DNA of 64,000 nucleotides from positions 2,604,001-2,668,000 of the forward strand of contig NZ_CP073588.1 of assembly GCF_021560015.1 (NCBI RefSeq). Direction: 5' to 3'. The notes under the pieces are model-generated. The model was not told the DNA's origin, ran no database searches, and saw only the letters and a list, made by a program, of their open reading frames with translations. The stretch comes from Shewanella vesiculosa. Lineage in GTDB: Bacteria; Pseudomonadota; Gammaproteobacteria; Enterobacterales; Shewanellaceae. The position numbers were made by a program, and so were the translations under genes. Shown piece by piece: positions 9,134 to 17,265 of the stretch (position 1 is the stretch's first letter; every line of letters starts with the position of its first letter).

Positions 9134-10153
9134 TCACTTAGCCTTTTTAGACCAGAAGCGCTTAGCTTGTTGAGTCAATTGCGTCAGTTGTTGGGGTTTT
9201 ATTTGTTCAATAATTTGCGCATAAGCTGCATCTATAATGAACTGCATTAATACCAGGTGACGGCGTAAAATACGTTGATGCCGATGTGTTTTTTTGTGGA
9301 TTAAAATAACCAGAGAAGTTAAATAGCTGACGTGGGTTTTTACGTACCCAAGCCCACGAGCCCATTTCTAAGGTTAACGGAATAAACGGTTTCCCGCTGA
9401 CATTACTCGCCACCAAATAATCCCAAATATCACCGTGGGTACGATAGAAATGGCTTTGAGGTGCTAACTGATAATGGCTGTGATGCGGATAGCCTTTTTC
9501 GAACAACTGCATTAACTGATAAATATAACCTATGCCTTCAAAGGGTTGTCGAGTATGCGCATGGGGAAACCACAAATGATCCTGTAAACCAAAACCTGAG
9601 TGAGCATCGAGCACCATAACACTGCTGCTGTCTTGCTGTAATTGTTGCACATAGCTCACTAACGCATGGGTTTCTAGCTCCATACCATTTTGCCCTCGAT
9701 ACCAAGGCAAACGCGGCGAAAGTCGCTGACCTCCGACGAGTCACGTCTTCATCTGAATCAATGGGAGCATTACGCATTAAATCAACATTGTTACCATTGC
9801 CTCGGCTGCCACGCAAAAAGCCAACCGGATTCACCACGGGGACAAAGGCTAAGCGCACGTGTTGCAATAATTGCTGTAAGTGAGTATCCCATGGTAACCG
9901 ATTGAGTAAGCTGTCTAAAAAAGGCCAAAATCACTTGGGCACCGATGCGCTCAACTCCATGGACCCCGCCAACAAACAATACCGTAGGACATGGCTGTTG
10001 CTGTTGACCTAGCTCAATGGCTGTAACCGACAATTTTTCACCACGGTAATATAAATCTGCCAAGGACTGATGGCGAAATTGCTGCTGATGCTGAGCAATC
10101 AAGCGCTTTAAGGTGTCTATCTCGAAGGAATGCTCAAATGAAAACCTAGCCAT
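9134..10153 (-). pseudogene. M14-family zinc carboxypeptidase-like, four indels
   Basis: The gene starts MARFSFEHSFEIDTLKRLIA. The metal-binding HxxE motif lies in FVGGVHGVERIGAQ. Further family segments lie in other frames: VPVVNPVGFLRGSRGNGNNV, VDLMRNAP, GGQRLSPRLPWYRG and MVLDAHSGFG. Four indels are needed to join them. They are one extra base in the A6 run at 9917-9922, one extra base near 9740-9747, one missing base in the T7 run near 9289-9295, and one missing base near 9247. The corrected gene is 339 codons plus stop, with its TGA at 9134-9136, just before the hydrolase ATG. Such proteins usually cleave C-terminal or amide-linked residues. Confidence 0.72.
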
Positions 10154-10398
10154 TAGCCACTTTTTACTGTCACAAAATCATCTTAATACGTTAACGAAAA
10201 AATAAGACAGGTTAATGACAATCAATTGAAACAAGCTAATTAACACAAGACTTAACAATGTTTACATAAATAAAACAAACCAATATAGATCATATATTTA
10301 GAAAACTATTATTAAGTTTGGCGACCCAACTCACATTCGCTTGAATGCTGAGGTTTTATCATTATTAACCGAGAGAACTACAGCACAGGCATTGGATA

Positions 10399-11613
10399 AT
10401 GAGCACAATTGAATCAATCACCTTAATGCTAGCCCTAGTGTATAGCACTAGCCTACTGTATTGGAGTGGCAAAAAATGGGGGGCACTCGCTAGCGGAGCA
10501 TTATTACTTGGTGCCACCTTAGCCAGTTTTTTTTGGCCATTATTGCTCCTATTGCTCGTGTCAGTATTAATCGTCACCGCAGTAGGGCAATACCAACCTG
10601 CATTTGCTAATGCTGAAGGCAGACCCAACCAAGTACGTGAAATTTGCCAACATTTTTTTGCCCTGGCGATGTTATTAGTCGGGGTGCAATATGCCATCAA
10701 CGCAGGCTTATTATATGCTGGAGAAACACCTTTTTTAATGCGACCCGATATCGGTGATGCATTTTTACCTATTGCTGGCGGCATAGAACTTAAAGCAATT
10801 TTAACCTTAGGCCTGTGGGATCAAAATCACCCCGCGGCGGTAGTGATGCTCTGTGTCGTACTACTTACCGGTGTGGTGTGCAAACGCGCTTTTTGTGGCT
10901 GGGCTTGCCCGCTGGGACTTGCTGGTGAATACCTGTATAAACTCAGAAAGCGTGTTATTCATGCTGAACTATTACCACCAGCATGGATTGACTGGCCACT
11001 GAGAATGGTCAAGTATTTACTACTCGCAGCGCTGCTTTATTTGGTCATTTCTATGCCATCGGCAAGTATTCCCCACTACTTAGAGGGCAATTATCACAAA
11101 GTAGCTGACTTAAAAATGGCTGTGTTTTTTATGATGCCATCCATAGCTGCACTGATAGGTTTTAGTGTTATCTTTGCCTTAGCAGCATGGCGTCGCCAAG
11201 GTTTTTGCCGTTATATTTGCCCCTATGGCGCACTGTTAGGTATTGTCAGTTTTTTAAGCCCATTCAAAATACGCCGCGATACTCAACATTGTTTAATTGA
11301 TGCCAAAGGTATGAGTTGCGATAAATGTACTCGCGCATGCCCTGCTAATATATCAGTGCATACTCAAAAAAATATTCGCTCCGACGAGTGCCAAGCCTGT
11401 ATGCGTTGTGTATCAGCTTGTCCAAAAAAACAAGCTCTACAATTTAGTACTCGTAATGGTATTCAGCTGTCCGCCAGAGGGATATTAATAGTGTTGCTGA
11501 CCACTATGTTCATGTTACCGCTATTTGCTTACGTCAGTGGCTACTGGCACAGCCAAACACCCAATAGTATTAAGATGGAACTGATACAAAAGCTTGATCG
11601 TGTGGGTCACTAA
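10399..11613 (+). CDS. NapH/CcoG-like membrane 4Fe-4S ferredoxin
   Basis: A 404-aa polytopic membrane protein with about six hydrophobic segments. It has two CxxxCP-type loops in membrane-proximal positions (CKRAFCGWACPLG and CRYICPYG). A C-terminal double cluster-binding domain follows: CDKCTRACP near residue 305 and CQACMRCVSACP near 330. This matches the NapH/NosR/CcoG/PceC-like family, which passes electrons from the quinol pool or assists cofactor assembly. No reductase or cytochrome gene is adjacent, so its partner is unknown. The start has only a weak ribosome-binding site. It converges on the CstA-like gene over a shared terminator. Confidence 0.85.
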   Translation: MSTIESITLMLALVYSTSLLYWSGKKWGALASGALLLGATLASFFWPLLLLLLVSVLIVTAVGQYQPAFANAEGRPNQVREICQHFFALAMLLVGVQYAINAGLLYAGETPFLMRPDIGDAFLPIAGGIELKAILTLGLWDQNHPAAVVMLCVVLLTGVVCKRAFCGWACPLGLAGEYLYKLRKRVIHAELLPPAWIDWPLRMVKYLLLAALLYLVISMPSASIPHYLEGNYHKVADLKMAVFFMMPSIAALIGFSVIFALAAWRRQGFCRYICPYGALLGIVSFLSPFKIRRDTQHCLIDAKGMSCDKCTRACPANISVHTQKNIRSDECQACMRCVSACPKKQALQFSTRNGIQLSARGILIVLLTTMFMLPLFAYVSGYWHSQTPNSIKMELIQKLDRVGH

Positions 11614-11639
11614 TCACATCGATTTTTAGCTGAGCAATA

Positions 11640-11664
11640 AAAAGGGCTGCATTAAGCAGCCCTT
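11640..11664. terminator. Bidirectional intrinsic terminator
   Basis: A 9-bp stem (11642-11650 with 11656-11664) and 5-nt loop have A residues before and T residues after. It lies between the convergent NapH-like and CstA-like genes, so it can serve both strands. Confidence 0.9.
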
Positions 11665-11688
11665 TGAATGAATTAACGCTGTAAAAAA

Positions 11689-13158
11689 TTATGCAGCAGG
11701 AGTCACTTTACGCTTGTTGTGCGCAATAATCAGAGCGATAAGACACACTACCCCCACCACGATACCAGCTGGCTGGCTCATCTCTTGTGGAAAACCTAAG
11801 CCAATACCGGCGGTTAAAATGTACGACAGAGTCACACAAGTACCGATAATAGCAGGCAGACTAACAATCCAATGGAACGCGCCGCGATCAAACAGATACT
11901 TAGTCGCTAGCCACAATACGCTGGTAGATAACAACATATTAGAGAATGCGAAGTAACGCCAAATTAACGTAAAGTCAATTTTGGTCATAAAGTAAGCAAT
12001 AATTAACACAGGTACCGCAACTAACAGACGGTTGGTCATGCTTTGTGGAATTTTAAACGCATCGATAATGGTTAAACGTAACGATCTAAATGCAGTATCA
12101 CCAGATGTAATAGGGAATACAGCAACCGCGATAACCGCCATAATACCACCGATAACACCTAAGTAAGTGGTTGCGACTTGGTTAACCACCATACCCGGGC
12201 CACCTTGAGCAAGAATAGCTTTTAGCTCAACATAACCACCAGGGAATGCAGCAATACCCGCTGTTGCCCATACACAAGCAACAATACCTTCAGCAACCAT
12301 GGCGCCATAATACACTGGACGAACATACTTTTCGTTGGTTAAACAACGGGCCATAATCGGAGCTTGCGTTGAATGGAAACCACTGATGGCACCACAAGTA
12401 ATGGTGACAAACAATAATGGCCATACAGGTAAACCGTCTGGATTAGGCTCTAATAAATCATTGTTGTAGTGGCTGTGATTAAAATAAGCAAACACATCGC
12501 CAAATTCTGGTAGTTGTGGCGCATGGATTAATAACGCCACTGCAATAGAGGTTGTCATCACAATCATTAGCGCGCCAAAAAAGGGATAAAGCTTAGTAAT
12601 AATTTTGTCTATCGGCAGTAATGTTGCGAAGAAGTAGTAAGCTAAAATAACTAATACCCAAAAGGTATTATTAGCAAAAATAGTATCTTTAAAATAATCT
12701 AAGTTACTCAGCAAACCTGCTGGGCTCATGATAAACACCACGCCAACAAAGAACAGCAGCATAGCGGTAAAGATCAACATGGCCGCTTTAAAGTAGATGT
12801 TAAAATAATGCCCTGCAATTTCAGGTAAGCTTTTACCGTCTTCCTTAATGCTCATTACGCCAGAAAAATAATCGTGTACTGCTCCACCCAGTATATTACC
12901 CAGCACAATCCACACCAGTGCAATAGGGCCGTACAACGCACCTAAAATGGGGCCGAATATCGGTCCAACTCCGGCAATATTAAGAAATTGAATTAAAAAT
13001 GCTTTCGCTGGATGAACAGGAACATAGTCAACACCATCTTCAAAACGCGCTTGGGGGGTTTTTGCGTTAGGGTCAATACCAGCTTGTCGTTCTACAAACG
13101 GACTATAAAACTTGTATGCAAGCAGCAGCACGCCAATACAAATAAGAAAAATCAACAT
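11689..13158 (-). CDS. CstA-family transporter
   Basis: A 489-aa membrane protein of the carbon-starvation CstA family, which includes peptide and pyruvate transporters. The N-terminal CstA region carries DGVDYVPVHPAKAFLIQFLN and GPIFGPILGALYGP, and then GNILGGAVHDYFSGVMSIKE, all highly conserved. ISGFHSTQAPIMARCL and FPITSGDTAFRSLRL are also typical. It has about a dozen hydrophobic segments and is shorter than E. coli CstA (about 700 aa), like the compact bacterial members. It appears monocistronic. No partner sensor kinase such as BtsS/YpdA is nearby. The substrate is probably a small carboxylate or peptide, by family only. Confidence 0.9.
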   Translation of the reverse strand: MLIFLICIGVLLLAYKFYSPFVERQAGIDPNAKTPQARFEDGVDYVPVHPAKAFLIQFLNIAGVGPIFGPILGALYGPIALVWIVLGNILGGAVHDYFSGVMSIKEDGKSLPEIAGHYFNIYFKAAMLIFTAMLLFFVGVVFIMSPAGLLSNLDYFKDTIFANNTFWVLVILAYYFFATLLPIDKIITKLYPFFGALMIVMTTSIAVALLIHAPQLPEFGDVFAYFNHSHYNNDLLEPNPDGLPVWPLLFVTITCGAISGFHSTQAPIMARCLTNEKYVRPVYYGAMVAEGIVACVWATAGIAAFPGGYVELKAILAQGGPGMVVNQVATTYLGVIGGIMAVIAVAVFPITSGDTAFRSLRLTIIDAFKIPQSMTNRLLVAVPVLIIAYFMTKIDFTLIWRYFAFSNMLLSTSVLWLATKYLFDRGAFHWIVSLPAIIGTCVTLSYILTAGIGLGFPQEMSQPAGIVVGVVCLIALIIAHNKRKVTPAA

Positions 13159-13339
13159 TGTTTTGTTATCCCATTAATTATAATAATATTTAGTTGTGAG
13201 TTTGTTGTAGTTACAAGAATAGGTCAAGCTAGGTCTTCTTATACCAAAGTAGGGGTTGATAATCTAAAAGCGGCACAGAATGGGGCTAATTTGATAGCTT
13301 TATTGATTTTAATCACAAACTTAGTTAATTGTTGATGGA

Positions 13340-13368
13340 AAACCAACCTGCAACTAACAGGTTGGTTT
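13340..13368 (-). terminator. Hairpin after the acylase gene
   Basis: A perfect 11-bp inverted repeat (13340-13350 with 13358-13368) and 7-nt loop lie 18 bp beyond the penicillin-acylase stop codon. The T tract is short, so termination strength is uncertain. Confidence 0.7.
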
Positions 13369-13385
13369 ATTTGGTCTGACCACTA

Positions 13386-15968
13386 CTAATTTCGTTGGTA
13401 GGTCAGCTCTGTAGTGGATTCAAGTGATGCTTGGATCTCTGCCTCAGTGAATAACAATGGACGTAACTGCTTTTGTGTAGAATACAATTCACTCTGATCA
13501 GAAAAGCTCGGGCTTAGTACGTTACTCGATTCTGAATAAGTCAAAATACCTTTTGCTTTAGGACCATCATCAGTAAAGCTGACGGTCATCATCCAACTTG
13601 AACCATAACGCACTTGATATCCTTGTGCGGTTAATCCTGATGCTGTCGCTTTACCTGTCACAACATCTAATACTGGTGCGTATTTATGTTGAGGGATTAA
13701 GGTGTCATCACCAGATAAGCTGGTTGAAAATACGTTGAATCCCCCCTCAGCATTATGACTACCAGGCCAAGGTAACTTAACCCCAGAAGCACTGCCATCA
13801 GGGAGTGACTTTTCAACAAATTGCACGTCCCCTAATGCAGCATCAACAGCAAAGCCTGCCGCTTCGAGATTCAACGCCGCATGGGCTAAAGCCATTAATG
13901 CGCTGCCATCAGTATTAAGCTTATTAGGTGTGCTTGCGGCGCTCATATAATCAAACGGCTCAGTTAACATAGTATTTTGATCAAATTGATGGGCAAACTC
14001 ACGAATTAACGCTCCCCCTTTACTGTCATTATCTTGTTTACCGTTCCAGGCTTTTAATGCTGCACACGATGCTGAGATATCTTTAGACAATGTTGCACTC
14101 ACCATCACAGGCGTAGAACCTTGTTGATCACATTGGCTAATTAAATCAGTTAACACAATTTCAGCGAGATAGGCGCGGTTAGATAACAAAGCAGCTTCTA
14201 ATTCGTCAATATTAAATTTCCCGTCATCACCCGCAGCATCATTCATTAAGGTTAACCCCATGCGAGTGCGGAGCGACAATGGGCCTCGTTCTGGTCCGTA
14301 TAAAGGAGAGAAGTTTTCTAAAGGAGCAGCAAGGTTGGTCGACCAAAATGAGTTATTTGAATTTTGTACAAAGTCACTTCGCTCAAGCTTGGGCGCACGC
14401 TCGTAAGGCATAGGCTCGCTAAAACTAAATGCGGAGGTATTACCAGGTAGAATAGTAAATCCCGCCTGTGCTTTAGCCGCAACAATCGCTGGGGTGGTTC
14501 TAATAATATCGATCATTAAATCAGAAAAACCCGGCACAGTAGAATCATCAATATAAAATGCATTACCTTCTTTATCGGCATACATGGTGTTATTGAATAT
14601 TACCCCATCATAATTTTTAAACGCTTGTTGAAATTCATCTTTATTGCTAGCGAGGTTCATGGCTAACCAATGATCAATCGGATCTTTGTTGGCCATATTG
14701 GCATCTTGAATAAAGAAAGCTTGGCCATCATCCCACCCAAACGGCGCTAATGTGGGCGGCGCTTCAACCATTGGACCTTTAGCTGTGGTATAAATATCTT
14801 TTTCCGCCACCAGCATGCCTGCCGCGCCGCCATTAACTAATATCGAAACCGTTTCTTTGGTGATCGGCAATGGCGAACCGTCATACAAATATTGCAATCT
14901 ATCACCTGAAACTAACTCAAGGTTATACATTACAAAGTGTTCGGCGGTAGAAAAGGTATGCGTCCAAGCAACATCTTTGTTAAAGCCTATGTTAACCAAC
15001 CCTGGCATACCGACTAACGAACCGCCCATCACATCCATTTGTCCTGGGATGGTTAAATGTGACTGCCAAAAGCGTAAATTACCAGTATGCGGAAAATGTG
15101 GATTACCCAACACCATACCTTTGCCATTTTCGGTTTTGTCTTTGCCTAATCCCCAGCCATTAGATCCCAAATTACGAGGATTCGTTTCTGGAGTGGTAAT
15201 GTTTGCCGCACGGGCAATTAAAGTGTTGTTCATATCATGTACAAACGCGGTCTGTGCTGCAGACGGTGCCGGCCCCACTATACGCGGTAAATATTCTTGG
15301 CCATCACCGGGGTTAGCATAAAAAATCAAATCTAAAAAGTTTGCCGCACCAGGTAATAATGCAATAGAAAATAAATAGCTGGCCACATCAACACCGGTAA
15401 TGGGTTTAACCCACGGCTGACCGGCGCAAAATGGTTCGCCAGTTTGAGTCCCAGCTTCAATGTCGCTAAGATATTGATTATATCCAGCACTAAACCCTTC
15501 CATTAGTGCTCGCGAATTATAACTAAACTGCGAATATTGGTTTTCAGCAAGCTGGCGTATTTTTAACGCTTTATATGCAAAGTCGGAAATGAGGTTACCG
15601 TTATCTTCACTGGTCGGAAGACCAGTTGTAAAATCAAGCGATGCATGAGGACCAAAGTACATCGACCGTTCTGAATTGGCTTTGATAAATCCATCCGCCA
15701 TCACACATAAATTATCCTGCGCTTGGGCATAACCGTTACCGAAACCAAGACTTTCTAAATTGTCAGCGGTAATGTGCGGCACCCCATATTGGGTACGACG
15801 AATTTGCGCTTTTAAAGTGCCATTAGGGGCAAAAGCTTGCAGTAGAGGGGCGGCTTCAGGCTCAGGTGTGACTTGAGGAGTTTTACCGTATTGAGTGTCG
15901 TCACCGCAACCAACAATAACCACGCTAGATGCGATACCCATGGCGAGTAAGGTTTTATTCAGTTTCAT
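13386..15968 (-). CDS. Penicillin acylase-family lipoprotein
   Basis: An 860-aa N-terminal-nucleophile hydrolase. The ATG at 15966-15968 is chosen because it has an AGGA ribosome-binding site and gives a clean lipoprotein signal peptide, with lipobox VVIVGC and Cys21. The more upstream ATG would bury this. The alpha part covers about residues 45-240. Autocatalytic cleavage is expected before Ser269 in NLGSNGWGLG, followed by GMVLGNPHFPH. Later beta-chain signatures include NTMYADKEGNAFYIDD and FSEPMPYERAP. The family covers penicillin G acylases, acyl-homoserine-lactone acylases and aculeacin-type enzymes. A membrane-anchored, envelope-facing amidase is likely, but the substrate is not. Confidence 0.88.
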   Translation of the reverse strand: MKLNKTLLAMGIASSVVIVGCGDDTQYGKTPQVTPEPEAAPLLQAFAPNGTLKAQIRRTQYGVPHITADNLESLGFGNGYAQAQDNLCVMADGFIKANSERSMYFGPHASLDFTTGLPTSEDNGNLISDFAYKALKIRQLAENQYSQFSYNSRALMEGFSAGYNQYLSDIEAGTQTGEPFCAGQPWVKPITGVDVASYLFSIALLPGAANFLDLIFYANPGDGQEYLPRIVGPAPSAAQTAFVHDMNNTLIARAANITTPETNPRNLGSNGWGLGKDKTENGKGMVLGNPHFPHTGNLRFWQSHLTIPGQMDVMGGSLVGMPGLVNIGFNKDVAWTHTFSTAEHFVMYNLELVSGDRLQYLYDGSPLPITKETVSILVNGGAAGMLVAEKDIYTTAKGPMVEAPPTLAPFGWDDGQAFFIQDANMANKDPIDHWLAMNLASNKDEFQQAFKNYDGVIFNNTMYADKEGNAFYIDDSTVPGFSDLMIDIIRTTPAIVAAKAQAGFTILPGNTSAFSFSEPMPYERAPKLERSDFVQNSNNSFWSTNLAAPLENFSPLYGPERGPLSLRTRMGLTLMNDAAGDDGKFNIDELEAALLSNRAYLAEIVLTDLISQCDQQGSTPVMVSATLSKDISASCAALKAWNGKQDNDSKGGALIREFAHQFDQNTMLTEPFDYMSAASTPNKLNTDGSALMALAHAALNLEAAGFAVDAALGDVQFVEKSLPDGSASGVKLPWPGSHNAEGGFNVFSTSLSGDDTLIPQHKYAPVLDVVTGKATASGLTAQGYQVRYGSSWMMTVSFTDDGPKAKGILTYSESSNVLSPSFSDQSELYSTQKQLRPLLFTEAEIQASLESTTELTYQRN

Positions 15969-16230
15969 TATTATTATCCTGTTGTATCCCAATGCTAATA
16001 GCAAAATGGGTGAGGTACTTAATCCCTTATGCCTCAAATTAAGCTAACAGCACGACCAACATAACCCCAGTTACCTTGATACGAATGCGCCGTAGTTAAT
16101 TACAACAAAGACATGCATTTCTATTTAAGCAATCATTGTGTCGCGTGTCTACACCTTGACAAAAATAGCCAACCTAATCTTAGAAAGGCACTGAATGCTA
16201 TATCGCTAACTAAGATATAATTTATGCCCA

Positions 16231-16277
16231 ATAAAAAACGCAACCCAAAAATATTATGATTATCTTTGGGTTGCGTT
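16231..16277 (-). terminator. Intrinsic terminator of the VF530 gene
   Basis: A 13-bp perfect stem (16237-16249 with 16265-16277) and 15-nt loop are followed on the minus strand by six T residues. It lies about 28 nt after the stop codon. Confidence 0.92.
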
Positions 16278-16304
16278 AGTATGGACATGAGATTAATCGA
16301 GCCG

Positions 16305-16820
16305 TTATTTATTCCACGGATTGTTTGGATCAAATGTCGGCTGAGGCTTATTTTTATTACTACGCTGTGTCGCTGCATCACTGTCATTTGAACGACTCGA
16401 TGATGAATATGAAACTGATGACGGAGAAGCATATGAACGACTTTGATTATGCTTCATTTGTTCATAATCGGCAGTTGCTTTGGCTTTCATTTCTGCGACT
16501 AACTCAACCGTTAAAGGTTGCGGTTTGCGTGGTAAAATACCGTCAGCAAAGCCACGTTCTCGGGGTTTTAGTTCAAATTGTGCAGAGTTACCTTTTGGCA
16601 TACGCTTAAAACGATACAAATAAAAATTTTCAACGCGTTCTCTGGCCCATTCGGTTTTTTTAAGAAACTTAACACAAGCTTCTATATTGGGATTAGTGTT
16701 GAAACATTCTAAACGCAACGCGGCGTATAAAATTTTCCAATCATAAAATGCCACTAACTCAGAAATCATCGTTTCTGATTTTAAACCGTGAAGTGGATTA
16801 TTTTGCTGCAGTTCTACCAT
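16305..16820 (-). CDS. VF530-family DNA-binding protein with disordered tail
   Basis: A 171-aa protein. Residues about 8-72 match the VF530 family: NNPLHGLKSETMISELVAFY, then DWKILYAALRLECFNTNP and KFLKKTEWARERVE. This is a small helical fold reported to bind DNA. The usual family member is about 75-90 aa, so this copy carries about 90 extra residues. They are rich in Ser, Asn, Gln and Pro, including a SSVSYSSSSRS run, and look disordered. It is monocistronic with a strong terminator. The function of the extension is unknown. Confidence 0.85.
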   Translation of the reverse strand: MVELQQNNPLHGLKSETMISELVAFYDWKILYAALRLECFNTNPNIEACVKFLKKTEWARERVENFYLYRFKRMPKGNSAQFELKPRERGFADGILPRKPQPLTVELVAEMKAKATADYEQMKHNQSRSYASPSSVSYSSSSRSNDSDAATQRSNKNKPQPTFDPNNPWNK

Positions 16821-17156
16821 GTTTTCTCATGACCTCAAAAAGCTGTCTCTACAATCTACATAGTTTACCGTGAAATGACGCTATCGTCTTTATGCATCTT
16901 GCATAGTCGCTGATGCGCATTGAAATTAAATGGACTTTCTTACAGATGACGCTTCACTATCACTTATTTCATTATTAAGCATAGAAGCGATAAATAGTGG
17001 CACCCAAATAAACGACTTTATAAATTAACCAAACATCGCCTCCAAAAGATTCAACAGATACGCTAAATGTTGAGTTATCCGTAGGGGCTAAACATTTCAG
17101 TTTATGTAGCGATTTACAGCGTAATTTAGCTTACCAATCAGCTGCCAAGCTAAGTT
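16821..17156. other. Intergenic region, no gene seen
   Basis: This is the upstream region of the VF530 gene and the far downstream region of the histidine kinase operon. No gene or clear promoter motif is seen. Confidence 0.5.
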
Positions 17157-17214
17157 GCTGAACTAAAGCGCTGAGCTAAAGTGCTGAGCTAAAGTGCTAA
17201 ACTAAAGTGCTGAG
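17157..17214. repeat. 13-bp tandem repeat, about 4.5 copies
   Basis: The unit GCTGAGCTAAAGT repeats at 17157, 17170, 17183 and 17196, with a partial fifth copy at 17209. Copies two and three are identical, and copies one and four differ by one to two bases. It lies about 50 bp beyond the stop of the histidine kinase gene, outside any supported gene. Confidence 0.9.
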
Positions 17215-17265
17215 GCGCCTATAAAATCTTTTTCAAGAATGATCCATACGATAGCAAGATTAACA

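Noticed and set aside
13340..13368. Possible small RNA between the acylase and CstA-type genes
   Set aside because: Explained by a simple terminator hairpin. No promoter or further structure was seen.
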